Part shown: in pieces, positions 26,113-35,051 of the stretch
How positions within the stretch are numbered: position 1 is the first letter of the stretch
How the letters are laid out: each line of letters opens with the position of its first letter
Origin: Flavobacterium defluvii
GTDB lineage: Bacteria; Bacteroidota; Bacteroidia; Flavobacteriales; Flavobacteriaceae
Direction of reading: 5' to 3'
Length of the DNA stretch: 64,000 bases
Assembly (NCBI RefSeq): GCF_900129555.1
Contig: NZ_FQWC01000007.1
Span: forward strand, 1-64,000
Translations under genes and position numbers: made by a program
The notes under the pieces: model-generated
Seen by the model: only the letters and a program-made list of their open reading frames with translations
Told to the model about the DNA's origin: nothing
Database searches by the model: none

Positions 26113-27357
26113 TTACTCATATCGCAAAGCTTCGATAGGATCTAATTGAGAAGCTTTAATTGCAGGATATAAACCGGAAACAATTGCAACCATAAAACTG
26201 GTTCCAAAAGCGGCCAAAATTGCCATCCATGGAATAACAAAAGCAAAACTCATTGCTGCGGCAAAAGCAAAGCCAATCAGGATTCCTAAAATAATTCCGA
26301 CAAGACCGCCAATTTGTCCAATTAATAAAGTCTCAATAAAAAACTGAACTGAGATTGTAACTTTTGTCGCGCCAAGGGCTTTTCTAACACCAATTTCGCG
26401 GGTACGTTCTGTCACCGAAACAATCATGATATTCATTAAAGCAATTGATGAACCGAGGATTGTAATAATAGAAATAATCCACGATGCCCAGCCTAAATAT
26501 TTTGTAATACCTAAAATTCTGTTTATTAAGTCATCGCTTCTGCCGATACCAAAATTATTATCCCGAACCGGACTTAGTTTACGAACTCTTCTCATTGTGC
26601 TAGTAGCATTGTCAACAGCTTCATCTAAAAGTTCTTTTTTAGAAACCATTACACTTATAGTATAATTGATATTTGGTGCCGTAAATAGAGAACGCGCAAC
26701 CTGAATAGGAATCAAAACCCGTAAATCCTGACTGTTTCCAAAAGTTGATCCTTTTTCTTTTAAAACACCAATAACTTTAAAACGTGCACCGCGAATCGAA
26801 ATAATTTTATCAATAGGGTTCACATCTTTTAATAAACCTTTTTCAAAGTCAGAACCTACAACACAGGAATAGGTGTTGTTATCAATGTCAAATTGGTTAA
26901 AAGATCGGCCTAAAGTGGTTTCTAAACCAGAATTTGAGATAAAATGTTCGTCTACACCAACAACCGTAATTTCAGGATCAGTTTTAGTGTCTAAATATTT
27001 TACTTCGGCTTTTGATGTTGCGATAAACGAAAGTGAAGTTTCAGTAAAAGGATATTTGTATTTGTTTTTAAAAGCCACAGCTTCGGGATACGAAATAATC
27101 GGATTTATAACTTCTCGTTCGTTTCCACCACGATTTCGAACCGTATTTTCGTATTGATTAATATTGAATGTGTTAGCTCCCATTGATGCAAAATTGGTCG
27201 AAACGGTATTTTCAAGAGCAGTCACAACTGTTAAAATTCCAACCAAAGCGGTAATTCCGATAGCAATAATTAATACAGTAAGAATGGTTCGCAGTAATTG
27301 AGTTTTGATGGAACCAAAAGCAATTCGAATATTTTCCTTAAATAATTTTAGCATCAT
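26113..27357 (-). CDS. MacB/FtsX-type ABC transporter permease
   Basis: A 414-aa permease of the mechanotransmission (MacB) type. One membrane helix near the N-terminus (about 18-45, ILTVLIIAIGITALVGILTV) is followed by a large periplasmic domain (about 50-280) and three C-terminal helices, with the family signature VTERTREIGVRKALGATK in the loop after the second. It ends with the conserved GLYPAIKASQLDPIEALRYE. No ATP-binding subunit lies next to it, so it must use one coded elsewhere. The open frame starts with TTG at 27363; ATG 27357 or 27354 is the likely start. Confidence 0.88.
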   Translation of the reverse strand: MMLKLFKENIRIAFGSIKTQLLRTILTVLIIAIGITALVGILTVVTALENTVSTNFASMGANTFNINQYENTVRNRGGNEREVINPIISYPEAVAFKNKYKYPFTETSLSFIATSKAEVKYLDTKTDPEITVVGVDEHFISNSGLETTLGRSFNQFDIDNNTYSCVVGSDFEKGLLKDVNPIDKIISIRGARFKVIGVLKEKGSTFGNSQDLRVLIPIQVARSLFTAPNINYTISVMVSKKELLDEAVDNATSTMRRVRKLSPVRDNNFGIGRSDDLINRILGITKYLGWASWIISIITILGSSIALMNIMIVSVTERTREIGVRKALGATKVTISVQFFIETLLIGQIGGLVGIILGILIGFAFAAAMSFAFVIPWMAILAAFGTSFMVAIVSGLYPAIKASQLDPIEALRYE

Positions 27358-27455
27358 GACCAATTTGTCACGAAAATACGGTTTTTGTTACAAGTTTGTT
27401 TTCGAACCGCTGTTATTTATTTTAAAAAGTAAGATATTTGCAGTCGATTTAAATT

Positions 27456-27496
27456 AAGTCAAAAGTTGGAAGGTCATAAAGTCGAAAGTCTAAAGA
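27456..27496 (+). repeat. Intergenic AAAGTC-type repeat
   Basis: AAGTCAAAAGTTGGAAGGTC followed by AAAGTCGAAAGTC. Same unit as the repeat inside mutB (13281-13319). It lies upstream of hisS and is followed by TCTAAAATC repeats (27561-27591). Confidence 0.6.
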
Positions 27497-27560
27497 GCCA
27501 GCAATCAAACAATAATAAATAAATTAATCTTAAAGGTTTTTGAATTTGAGTTTCAAAAGA

Positions 27561-27591
27561 AATCTAAAATCTAAAATCAACAATCTAAAAT
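27561..27591 (+). repeat. TCTAAAATC repeat just before hisS
   Basis: Tandem AATCTAAAATCTAAAATC followed by AACAATCTAAAAT, ending 8 bases before the hisS ATG. The same string order occurs 16 bases or less before the ABC permease gene at 32460 (32411-32455). Confidence 0.6.
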
Positions 27592-27598
27592 AAAAAAG

Positions 27599-29023
27599 AT
27601 GGCTTCAAAACCAAGCGTACCAAAAGGAACAAGAGATTTTTCACCTGCTGAGGTGTCAAAACGCCAGTATATTATGCAGACCATAAAAAGGAATTTTGAA
27701 AAATTTGGTTTTCAACCGATTGAAACACCTTCATTTGAAAATTCTGATACTTTAATGGGAAAATATGGAGAAGAAGGTGATCGTTTGATTTTTAAAATAT
27801 TGAATTCGGGTAATTTTTTCTATGATAAAGCTAAAATTGAACTGCCAAAATCAATTGAAGAATTGCTGGTAAATTCTGCTGAAAAAATAAGTTTAGAGCA
27901 AAGAATCGAATTAAATAAATTTACAGGAAAAATTTCTGAAAAGGCACTGCGCTACGACCTGACAGTTCCATTTGCAAGATACGTAGTACAGCACCAAAGC
28001 GAAATTGTATTTCCTTTCAAGAGATATCAAATTCAGCCTGTTTGGAGAGCTGACAATCCGCAAAATGGGCGTTATAGAGAATTTTACCAATGCGATGCCG
28101 ATGTTGTGGGTTCAAAATCACTTTGGCAGGAAGTAGAATTGGTTCAGTTATATGATACTGTTTTTACTTCTTTAGGATTAGAAGGTGTTACTATTAAAAT
28201 CAATAATAGAAAAATATTATCAGGAATTGCTGAGGTAATTGGTGCTTCGGATAAATTAATCGATTTTACTGTTGCCCTTGATAAACTGGATAAAATTGGT
28301 GAAGACGGCGTAAAGAAAGAAATGATCGAAAAAGGAATTTCTGAAGAAGCTCTGGTAAAAGTGCAGCCACTTTTCAGCTTTAGCGGAACTTTTTCAGATA
28401 AAATTAAGCAGCTTTCAGATTTATTAGCTTCTTCTGAAGAAGGAATGAAAGGTGTAGAAGAATTGAAATTTATTTGTGACAATGTTGCAGGTTTAGGTTT
28501 GTCAACCGCAATTTTGGATCTTGATGTAACTTTGGCACGCGGTTTAAATTATTACACAGGAGCTATTTTTGAGGTCGCAGCACCAAAAACAGTTTCTATG
28601 GGTTCTATTGGCGGCGGCGGAAGATACGACGATTTGACGGGTATTTTTGGTTTACAAAATATGAGCGGTGTTGGAATTTCTTTTGGTCTGGACAGGATCT
28701 ATTTAGTATTAGAAAAATTAGAATTATTCCCGGAAACTATTGCAGAAACATCAAAAGCCATATTTTTAAATTTTGGAGATAAAGAAGCTTTGTATGCTTC
28801 AAAAGCTATTCAAAAATTAAGACAGGAAAACATAAAAGTAGAATTGTATCCGGATAACGTAAAAGTTGGAAAACAATTTCAATATGCAGATAAACGCTTT
28901 ATTCCATTTGTTGTATTAGTTGGAGATCAGGAGATTAATTCAAATTCCTATACACTTAAAAATTTAGTGACAGGCGAGCAGGTTTCTGTTGATTTCGAAG
29001 GATTAAAAAATGCTTTGATTTAA
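27599..29023 (+). CDS. hisS: Histidine-tRNA ligase
   Basis: Charges tRNA-His. Class II synthetase of 474 aa: motif 1 around [13 protein letters not shown], motif 2 [21 protein letters not shown], the HisRS-specific [15 protein letters not shown] and motif 3 [17 protein letters not shown], then the C-terminal anticodon-binding domain (about 380-474, [19 protein letters not shown]). An insertion of about 50 residues ([19 protein letters not shown]) between motifs is common in the Bacteroidota form. Its upstream region holds two repeat families instead of an obvious promoter. Confidence 0.96.
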   Translation: MASKPSVPKGTRDFSPAEVSKRQYIMQTIKRNFEKFGFQPIETPSFENSDTLMGKYGEEGDRLIFKILNSGNFFYDKAKIELPKSIEELLVNSAEKISLEQRIELNKFTGKISEKALRYDLTVPFARYVVQHQSEIVFPFKRYQIQPVWRADNPQNGRYREFYQCDADVVGSKSLWQEVELVQLYDTVFTSLGLEGVTIKINNRKILSGIAEVIGASDKLIDFTVALDKLDKIGEDGVKKEMIEKGISEEALVKVQPLFSFSGTFSDKIKQLSDLLASSEEGMKGVEELKFICDNVAGLGLSTAILDLDVTLARGLNYYTGAIFEVAAPKTVSMGSIGGGGRYDDLTGIFGLQNMSGVGISFGLDRIYLVLEKLELFPETIAETSKAIFLNFGDKEALYASKAIQKLRQENIKVELYPDNVKVGKQFQYADKRFIPFVVLVGDQEINSNSYTLKNLVTGEQVSVDFEGLKNALI

Positions 29024-29144
29024 GAGATTGACTTAAAATATTGTTTTTCAGGTATTCCCAGTAAATATTGGGAATATCTGCTAAAACTTCATAAAATAAT
29101 TGCAGGAAAAAGAAAAAAAAGCCTTTAATTTGCGACCTCAAGTT

Positions 29145-29215
29145 ACGGGCGTAGTTCAAGGGTAGAATAGCGGTCTCCAAAACCGTTGATGGGGGTTCGA
29201 ATCCCTCCGCCCGTG
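29145..29215 (+). tRNA. tRNA-Trp (anticodon CCA)
   Basis: Acceptor arm ACGGGCG (29145-29151) pairs with CGCCCGT (29208-29214) and is followed by discriminator G. The anticodon arm closes loop CTCCAAA with CCA at 29177-29179; the T arm has GGTTCGAATCC. The 3' CCA is not encoded. A terminator follows at 29238. Confidence 0.95.
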
Positions 29216-29237
29216 CAATAAAATTTAAAACATAAAA

Positions 29238-29274
29238 AAAAGCTTCGTCTTTCTGTAAGGCGAAGCTTTTTTTA
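29238..29274 (+). terminator. Terminator after tRNA-Trp
   Basis: Stem AAAAGCTTCG (29238-29247) with CGAAGCTTTT (29261-29270), extended inward by TCTT/AAGG pairs to a small loop, followed by a T-tract. Confidence 0.85.
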
Positions 29275-29472
29275 ATATAAGGTAAACTTGAATTAATAAT
29301 TATTTAGAGGCCTAAGCCAACCCTTAAATTCAATTTTGATAGGTAATAAATTTTGTTTTCCAATTTGGATATCAAAGATACGACAAACTAAAACGTAATA
29401 GTCTTAAAATTATAATAAAATTTTATTGTCTATTTTCGCTTTTTAAAACACTCATAATTAATAAAGTGACAA
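29275..29472. other. AT-rich gap between tRNA-Trp and grpE promoter
   Basis: I see no gene, RNA or repeat in this part of the 314-bp gap. The rest of the gap is accounted for by the tRNA terminator on the left and the grpE promoter on the right. Confidence 0.5.
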
Positions 29473-29505
29473 TTTGACATTTTGCAAGATTTGGCAGTAC
29501 TTTTG
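29473..29505 (+). promoter_or_regulatory. Promoter of grpE-dnaJ, full -33/-7 match
   Basis: TTTG (29473-29476), 21 bases, then TACTTTTG (29498-29505) is an exact Bacteroidota housekeeping promoter. The grpE ATG follows at 29530. No CIRCE-type inverted repeat is seen, so HrcA control is not indicated. Confidence 0.7.
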
Positions 29506-29529
29506 CAATCCAACAGAAAGAAATAAAAA

Positions 29530-30108
29530 ATGAAGTTTAAGAATATTTTTAAAAATAAAAGTAATATGACTACGGAAAATACAGAATTCGATCAGGAATT
29601 AGACGATGTAACGTTAGAGAACAATGCAAACGGAGAGCAGTTAATTGTTGAAGAATTAAGTGTTGAGGAGCAATTAGCTCAAGACTTGGCTCGCGAAAAA
29701 GATAAGTTTTTGAGATTATTTGCAGAATTTGAAAATTACAAAAAAAGAACTTCAAAAGAGCGTCTTGAATTATTTAAAACAGCAAACCAGGAAGTTTTGT
29801 TGGCAATGCTTCCAGTTTTAGATGATTTTGACAGAGCAGCTGTAGAGATCAACAAATCTGACGATGAAAATTTGAAAAAAGGTGTTGAGTTGATTCATGA
29901 AAAACTGAAAAGTACTTTAATTTCTAAAGGTTTAGAGCAAGTTGAAATTCAGGCAGGAGATGCTTTTAATGCTGATATTGCTGAAGCAATTACCCAAATT
30001 CCAGCACCATCTGATAAATTAAAAGGCAAAGTTGTAGATGTTATTGAAAAAGGATACAAATTAGGAGATAAAATTATTCGTTACCCTAAAGTTGTAGTTG
30101 GAAACTAA
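29530..30108 (+). CDS. grpE: Nucleotide exchange factor GrpE
   Basis: Releases ADP from DnaK. The 192-aa protein has an acidic N-terminus, a long coiled-coil helix (about 50-95, QLAQDLAREKDKFLRLFAEF with ENYKKRTSKER) and the C-terminal beta domain with the family signature IPAPSDKLKGKVVDVIEKGY. An internal ATG at 29566 is a possible alternative start, since residues 1-12 (a basic, Asn-rich piece) are not required by the fold. It forms an operon with dnaJ 74 bases downstream. Confidence 0.95.
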   Translation: MKFKNIFKNKSNMTTENTEFDQELDDVTLENNANGEQLIVEELSVEEQLAQDLAREKDKFLRLFAEFENYKKRTSKERLELFKTANQEVLLAMLPVLDDFDRAAVEINKSDDENLKKGVELIHEKLKSTLISKGLEQVEIQAGDAFNADIAEAITQIPAPSDKLKGKVVDVIEKGYKLGDKIIRYPKVVVGN

Positions 30109-30182
30109 AAGCAATTAAGATTCTGTAATTCAGTTTAAATATTAGAATTTGGAATTTTAAAATTTAGAATTTTACCTAAATT

Positions 30183-31289
30183 ATGAAAAAAGATTTTTAC
30201 GAAATACTGGGCATTTCAAAAAATGCTGACGCTGCCGAAATAAAAAAAGCATACAGAAAAAGTGCGCTTAAATACCACCCTGATAAAAATCCAGGCGACA
30301 AAGAGGCAGAAGAAAACTTTAAATTAGCAGCTGAAGCTTATGAGGTTTTAAGTGATCCGCAGAAAAAAGCAAAATACGACCAATACGGACATCAGGCATT
30401 TGATGGTTCTGGCGGATTTGGCGGTCATGGTGGTATGAATATGGATGACATTTTCAGCCAGTTTGGTGACATTTTCGGAGGCGGATTTGGCGGTTTCGGA
30501 GGTGGAGGCGGAGGTCCGCGTCGTGCAAAAGGAAGTAATCTTCGAATTAAAGTAAAACTAACTTTAGAAGAGATTGCAAATGGTGTTGAGAAAAAAGTAA
30601 AAGTAAAACGTAAAGTTCAGGCAAAAGGTGTAACATATAAAACTTGTACGACTTGTAATGGTCAGGGACAGGTTATGCGTGTAACCAATACCATTTTAGG
30701 AAGAATGCAGTCTGCGTCAACTTGTCCTACTTGTGGTGGTTCTGGTCAGATTTTAGACAAAAAACCTGCCGAAGCTGATGCACAGGGAATGGTTCAGGAG
30801 GATGAAACTGTATCAATCAAAATTCCTGCAGGAGTTGTTGACGGAATGCAGTTGAAAGTTTCTAACAAAGGTAACGATGCACCAGGAAACAGTATTCCGG
30901 GAGATTTAATTGTTGCTATTGAAGAAATTGAACATGAATTCCTGAAACGTGAAGGAGAAAATGTTCATTACGATTTATATATCAGTTTTCCTGAGGCTGT
31001 TTTAGGAGCTTCTAAAGATATTGAAGCAATCAACGGAAAAGTTCGTATTAAACTGGAAGAAGGAATTCAATCTGGAAAAATCTTAAGATTAAAAGGAAAA
31101 GGAATTCCAAGTATCAATGGTTACGGAAGTGGAGATTTACTAGTTCACGTAAACGTTTGGACGCCAAAAACATTAAATAAAGAACAAAAACAATTCTTTG
31201 AAAATGCTTTAAATGACGAGCATTTTGCTCCAAGTCCTGAAAAATCAGAGAAATCATTCTTTGAAAAAGTAAAAGATATGTTCTCATAA
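30183..31289 (+). CDS. dnaJ: Chaperone DnaJ with reduced zinc domain
   Basis: DnaK co-chaperone, 368 aa. J domain with HPD at 32-34; Gly/Phe-rich region 74-113; two substrate-binding barrels (about 120-345) and dimer region. Classical DnaJ has four CxxCxGxG repeats. Here only two are present, at C156/C159 and C182/C185, which by their flanks and spacing equal repeats 2 and 3 (zinc centre II, the one needed for activity with DnaK). Repeats 1 and 4 (zinc centre I) are gone; the strand before repeat 2 reads KVQAKGVTYK. I believe this reduced form is shared by relatives. Confidence 0.94.
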   Translation: MKKDFYEILGISKNADAAEIKKAYRKSALKYHPDKNPGDKEAEENFKLAAEAYEVLSDPQKKAKYDQYGHQAFDGSGGFGGHGGMNMDDIFSQFGDIFGGGFGGFGGGGGGPRRAKGSNLRIKVKLTLEEIANGVEKKVKVKRKVQAKGVTYKTCTTCNGQGQVMRVTNTILGRMQSASTCPTCGGSGQILDKKPAEADAQGMVQEDETVSIKIPAGVVDGMQLKVSNKGNDAPGNSIPGDLIVAIEEIEHEFLKREGENVHYDLYISFPEAVLGASKDIEAINGKVRIKLEEGIQSGKILRLKGKGIPSINGYGSGDLLVHVNVWTPKTLNKEQKQFFENALNDEHFAPSPEKSEKSFFEKVKDMFS

Positions 31290-31320
31290 TCTAAAACTTT
31301 TTAAAGATAAAAATAAATTC

Positions 31321-31356
31321 AAAACCCATTCTGTATATAAATAGAATGGGTTTTTT
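31321..31356 (+). terminator. Terminator of grpE-dnaJ
   Basis: AAAACCCATTCT (31321-31332) pairs with AGAATGGGTTTT (31343-31354) and runs into T6, 32 bases after the dnaJ stop. Confidence 0.85.
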
Positions 31357-31450
31357 GCGTATTATTATGCAGATTCGCTACTAATTATTTACTTTTACAG
31401 ACTGTTGGCAGAAATTGCAAAAGCCATCACATGAAAATCTAAAAAACAAA

Positions 31451-32380
31451 ATGAGCAACTTACTCGAAGTACATAAAGTCGTAAAACAATATGGCGATTA
31501 TGTAGCGCTTAACGAAGTTTCATTAAATGTGCCAAAAGGCAGTATATATGGACTTTTAGGTCCCAATGGAGCTGGAAAAACTTCCTTAATTAGAATTATA
31601 AATCAAATTACACTGCCTGACAGCGGCGAAATAATTTTAGATGGAGAAAAACTGCAGCCCAAACACGTGCAGACCATTGGTTATCTTCCGGAAGAAAGAG
31701 GCTTGTACAGTTCTATGAAAGTAGGAGAGCAGTGTTTGTATCTCGCACAAATGAAAGGACTTTCTAAAGCCGAAGCCAAAAAGCAGCTGGATTATTGGTT
31801 TGACCGTTTGGGAATTCAGGGCTGGTGGAACAAGAAAATTCAGGAACTTTCTAAAGGTATGGCCCAAAAAATTCAGTTTGTGGTTTGTGTTTTGCATAAA
31901 CCAAAACTGCTCATTTTAGACGAACCTTTTTCTGGATTTGACCCTGTCAACGCCAATATTATAAAAGACGAAATTTTGGCTTTAAAAGAACAAGGTTCAA
32001 CAATTATTTTTTCGACACACCGTATGGAAAGTGTAGAGGAACTTTGCGAAAACATTGCTTTAATTCACAAATCAAATAAATTGATAGAAGGCAAAGTTGC
32101 AGATGTAAAACGTCAGTTTAGAACCAATAGTTTTGAAGTTGGAATTCTAACCAATAATGTTGAAGGCTTAATGTATGATATTACACAAAAATTTACGGTT
32201 TCGCCTGCCAGTTTCAAATCATTAAATGATGATTTAAAATTGAATATTCAGATTGGTAACGCGACGCCAAATGAATTATTGAATGTTTTAACACAACGAG
32301 GACAAGTAACACATTTTGTAGAAAAAATTCCAAGCATAAACGATATTTTTATTCAAACAGTTACTGAAAATAAAGTTTAG
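31451..32380 (+). CDS. ABC transporter ATP-binding protein, NatA-like
   Basis: A 309-aa ATPase. Walker A GLLGPNGAGKTS (about residues 40-51), Q-loop, ABC signature LSKGMAQKIQF (a K for the usual G/Q), Walker B PKLLILDEPFSGFDP and the H-loop in STHRMES are intact. A C-terminal extension of about 85 residues (from NSFEVGILTNN) fits the DUF4162-type tail of NatA-like exporters. The open frame starts 12 codons earlier at a TTG; ATG 31451 begins the conserved SNLLEVHKVVK and is preferred. Partner permease follows 79 bases later. Confidence 0.9.
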   Translation: MSNLLEVHKVVKQYGDYVALNEVSLNVPKGSIYGLLGPNGAGKTSLIRIINQITLPDSGEIILDGEKLQPKHVQTIGYLPEERGLYSSMKVGEQCLYLAQMKGLSKAEAKKQLDYWFDRLGIQGWWNKKIQELSKGMAQKIQFVVCVLHKPKLLILDEPFSGFDPVNANIIKDEILALKEQGSTIIFSTHRMESVEELCENIALIHKSNKLIEGKVADVKRQFRTNSFEVGILTNNVEGLMYDITQKFTVSPASFKSLNDDLKLNIQIGNATPNELLNVLTQRGQVTHFVEKIPSINDIFIQTVTENKV

Positions 32381-32382
32381 AT

Positions 32383-32455
32383 TTCAGATTTTAGATTTTA
32401 GAGTGAAGACCTAAAATCTAAAAATCTAAAGTCAACAATCTAAAATCTAAAATCA
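32383..32455. repeat. TCTAAAATC inverted repeat between the two ABC genes
   Basis: Left arm CAGATTTTAGATTTTAGA (32387-32404) and right arm of repeated TCTAAAATC units (32411-32455) face each other, giving a long hairpin that fills the gap up to the start of the permease gene. The right half shares the order TCTAAA..TCAACAATCTAAAAT with the hisS upstream region. Confidence 0.65.
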
Positions 32456-32459
32456 AGAA

Positions 32460-33776
32460 ATGAGTATTATTTCATTAATTATAAAAAGAGAATTTATTGC
32501 CAAAGTCCGCAATAAATCTTTTGTTGTTATGACTTTTTTGAGTCCGCTTTTATTTGTTGCCATTGCTGTTTTTATTGGCTATTTAAGCACAATGAAAGCC
32601 GAAACGAAACGTATTGCGATCCATGACGAAACGGGGCTTTTTGCTGCCGATTTTTTAAAAGAAAATAAAAAAAGTGCTGAATTTAAATATCTAAATTTAT
32701 CTGAAATTGATGTAAAAGCTTTAAAAGACAGTATTACAAAAGAAAATTTCAACGGATTAATTGTTATTCCAAAAACAAACGATGCAAAAGATTTAGAAAG
32801 TAAAATAGAATTTATATCCAATAATAGTCCAAGTATTTCTTTTGTCGAAAATACACAGGATATTATTGCATCAAAAATTACAAAACTCAATTTGCAAAGT
32901 GCTAAACTGGATACTTTGGCGATTCAAAAAGCACAATCAAAAGTTAATATACATTTGGTAAAAGCTTCGGGGGAGGAAAGTTTAAAAGGATTAAACGAAG
33001 TAAAAATAGGCATTGGCGGTGCATTTGGTTATCTGATCATGATGTTTATTATCATTTACGGAAATATGGTAATGCGAAGTGTGATCGAAGAAAAAACAAA
33101 CCGAATTATCGAGATCATTATTTCATCTGTAAAACCATTTCAGTTGATGATTGGAAAAATTGTTGGAACTTCATTGGCAGGAATTTTACAATTTACGATT
33201 TGGGCTATTATTGGTTTAAGTTTAATGTTTACCGCATCGGTATTTTTTGATGTGAATGTTGGCACAACAGCTAAAATTCCACCAGTATTAATGCAGTCAG
33301 CACAACATGATTTTTCGGGAATTATACAAATGGGATTAAGAGAAGCATGGAATCTGCCTATTGCAAGTATCTTAATTGGATTTGTAATTTATTTCATTGG
33401 AGGTTATTTTTTATACAGTTCGTTTTATGCGGCAATTGGAGCAGCCGTTGATAATCAAACTGATTCTCAGCAGTTTTTGCTTCCAATATTAATGCCTTTA
33501 ATTTTAAGTGTATACATCGGATTTTTTACCGTTGTTAATGATCCGCACGGAACTGTGGCCGTTGTATTTTCAATGATTCCGCTTACTTCGCCAATTGTTA
33601 TGTTAATGCGTATTCCATTTGGCGTGCCTTGGTGGCAAATCGCAATTTCGGTATCATTATTGTTTGCTACATTTTTCCTTGTCGTTTGGTTCGCTGCAAA
33701 AATTTACCGAATAGGTATTTTAATGTATGGCAAAAAACCAACGTGGAAAGAATTGTATAAATGGCTAAAATATTAA
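32460..33776 (+). CDS. ABC-2 type transporter permease, NatB-like
   Basis: A 438-aa permease. One helix near the N-terminus (about 20-44, SFVVMTFLSPLLFVAIAVFI) is followed by an extracytoplasmic domain (about 45-185) and five to six C-terminal helices (from FGYLIMMFIIIYGNMVM). The cytoplasmic loop VIEEKTNRIIEIIISSVKPF is the family signature. With the preceding ATPase it forms a complete exporter similar to NatAB, which extrudes Na+ in Bacillus; the substrate here is not known. Confidence 0.88.
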   Translation: MSIISLIIKREFIAKVRNKSFVVMTFLSPLLFVAIAVFIGYLSTMKAETKRIAIHDETGLFAADFLKENKKSAEFKYLNLSEIDVKALKDSITKENFNGLIVIPKTNDAKDLESKIEFISNNSPSISFVENTQDIIASKITKLNLQSAKLDTLAIQKAQSKVNIHLVKASGEESLKGLNEVKIGIGGAFGYLIMMFIIIYGNMVMRSVIEEKTNRIIEIIISSVKPFQLMIGKIVGTSLAGILQFTIWAIIGLSLMFTASVFFDVNVGTTAKIPPVLMQSAQHDFSGIIQMGLREAWNLPIASILIGFVIYFIGGYFLYSSFYAAIGAAVDNQTDSQQFLLPILMPLILSVYIGFFTVVNDPHGTVAVVFSMIPLTSPIVMLMRIPFGVPWWQIAISVSLLFATFFLVVWFAAKIYRIGILMYGKKPTWKELYKWLKY

Positions 33777-33783
33777 TTTTTTA

Positions 33784-33880
33784 AAGGTGCTAAGGCACTA
33801 AGGTTCTGAGATGCTAAGTTTTTTTTAGCTTCTTGCAGAAAAACCTCAGTACCTTAGCAACTTAGAACCTTAGAATCTCA
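33784..33880. repeat. Period-8 CTNAG inverted repeat array
   Basis: Left arm: four octamers of the form RAGRYNCT from 33784 (AAGGTGCT AAGGCACT) to 33818. Right arm: octamers of the form NCTYAGNA from 33844 to 33880 (CCTCAGTA CCTTAGCA). The arms are roughly complementary and 25 bases apart. The array fills the gap between the ABC permease and the sigma-54 activator and ends 6 bases before the ATG. Confidence 0.75.
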
Positions 33881-33886
33881 AAAAAA

Positions 33887-35050
33887 ATGAGTAAAATACT
33901 AATTATAGAAGACGAAGCGGCGATTAGAAGAGTTTTGGTAAAAATTTTATCAGAAGAGAATGATTCCTATCAGGTTGATGAAGCCGAAGATGGTGCTGCG
34001 GGTCTTGAAAAAATAAAAAACAACGATTACGATTTGGTTTTGTGCGATATTAAAATGCCAAAATTAGACGGTGTTGAGGTTTTAGAAGAAGTAAAAAAGA
34101 TAAAACCAGAAATTCCGATGGTGATGATTTCTGGGCATGGGGATATGGAAACGGCAATTAATACTATGCGTTTAGGTGCTTTTGATTATATCTCAAAACC
34201 GCCAGATTTAAATCGTTTATTAAATACAGTTCGTAATGCTTTAGACAAAAAACAATTAGTTGTTGAAAATAAAATCCTAAAGAAAAAAGTTAGTAAAAAT
34301 TACGAAATGATCGGCGAGAGCGAATCTATTAATCATATAAAAGTGATGATTGATAAAGTTGCTCCAACCGAAGCCAGAGTTTTGATTACGGGACCAAATG
34401 GAACCGGGAAAGAATTAGTTGCACATCAGTTACACGAAAAAAGTGAGCGAGCAGGATTTCCTTTAATTGAAGTAAACTGTGCCGCGATTCCGAGTGAATT
34501 AATTGAAAGTGAATTATTCGGACACGTAAAAGGTGCATTTACATCGGCAGTGAAAGATCGTGCCGGAAAATTTGAAGCGGCAGATAAAGGAACTATTTTC
34601 CTGGATGAAATTGGAGATATGAGTCTTTCGGCGCAAGCCAAAGTTTTACGTGCCCTTCAGGAAAGTATGATTACAAGAGTTGGTGCTGATAAAGATATAA
34701 AAGTGGATGTACGTGTTGTTGCTGCAACCAATAAAGACTTAAAAACAGAAATTGCTGAAGGTCGTTTCCGCGAAGATTTATACCATCGTCTGGCTGTAAT
34801 TTTGATTAAAGTTCCACCTTTGAATGAAAGACGTGATGATATTCCTGCTTTGATAAAACATTTTGCTGAGAAAATTGCTTCAGAACAAGGTACGGCAGTT
34901 AAAATGTTTTCTTCACAAGCTATACAATTATTGCAGGAATATGACTGGACAGGAAATATTCGTGAACTTCGAAATGTGGTAGAAAGATTAATCATTTTGG
35001 GAGGAAACGAAATCTCCGAAAGTGATGTAAAAATGTTCGCCAGCAAGTAA
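33887..35050 (+). CDS. Sigma-54-dependent response regulator without DNA-binding domain
   Basis: NtrC-family protein of 387 aa. Receiver domain 1-120 with phospho-acceptor D54 (LVLCDIKMPKLDG) and conserved Lys in SKPPDL. AAA+ domain about 143-375: Walker A GPNGTGKELVA, the sigma-54 contact loop GAFTSA, Walker B GTIFLDEIGDM and the arginine finger region VRVVAATNKDL. The protein ends right after the AAA+ C-terminal helices (GGNEISESDVKMFASK). The Fis-type HTH that normally follows is missing, so it should act on RpoN from solution or by protein contacts. No histidine kinase is next to it. Confidence 0.93.
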   Translation: MSKILIIEDEAAIRRVLVKILSEENDSYQVDEAEDGAAGLEKIKNNDYDLVLCDIKMPKLDGVEVLEEVKKIKPEIPMVMISGHGDMETAINTMRLGAFDYISKPPDLNRLLNTVRNALDKKQLVVENKILKKKVSKNYEMIGESESINHIKVMIDKVAPTEARVLITGPNGTGKELVAHQLHEKSERAGFPLIEVNCAAIPSELIESELFGHVKGAFTSAVKDRAGKFEAADKGTIFLDEIGDMSLSAQAKVLRALQESMITRVGADKDIKVDVRVVAATNKDLKTEIAEGRFREDLYHRLAVILIKVPPLNERRDDIPALIKHFAEKIASEQGTAVKMFSSQAIQLLQEYDWTGNIRELRNVVERLIILGGNEISESDVKMFASK

Positions 35051-35051
35051 T

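Noticed and set aside
27364..27598. T-box or other amino-acid leader before hisS
   Set aside because: No T-box sequence, specifier stem or terminator is seen; the region is explained by two repeat families. T-boxes are also not expected in Bacteroidota.
29473..29530. CIRCE element before grpE
   Set aside because: No TTAGCACTC-N9-GAGTGCTAA type inverted repeat; the promoter looks like the housekeeping type.
33784..33880. CRISPR array
   Set aside because: The repeats are 8 bases, without spacers of constant length, and form inverted arms; no cas genes are in the window.
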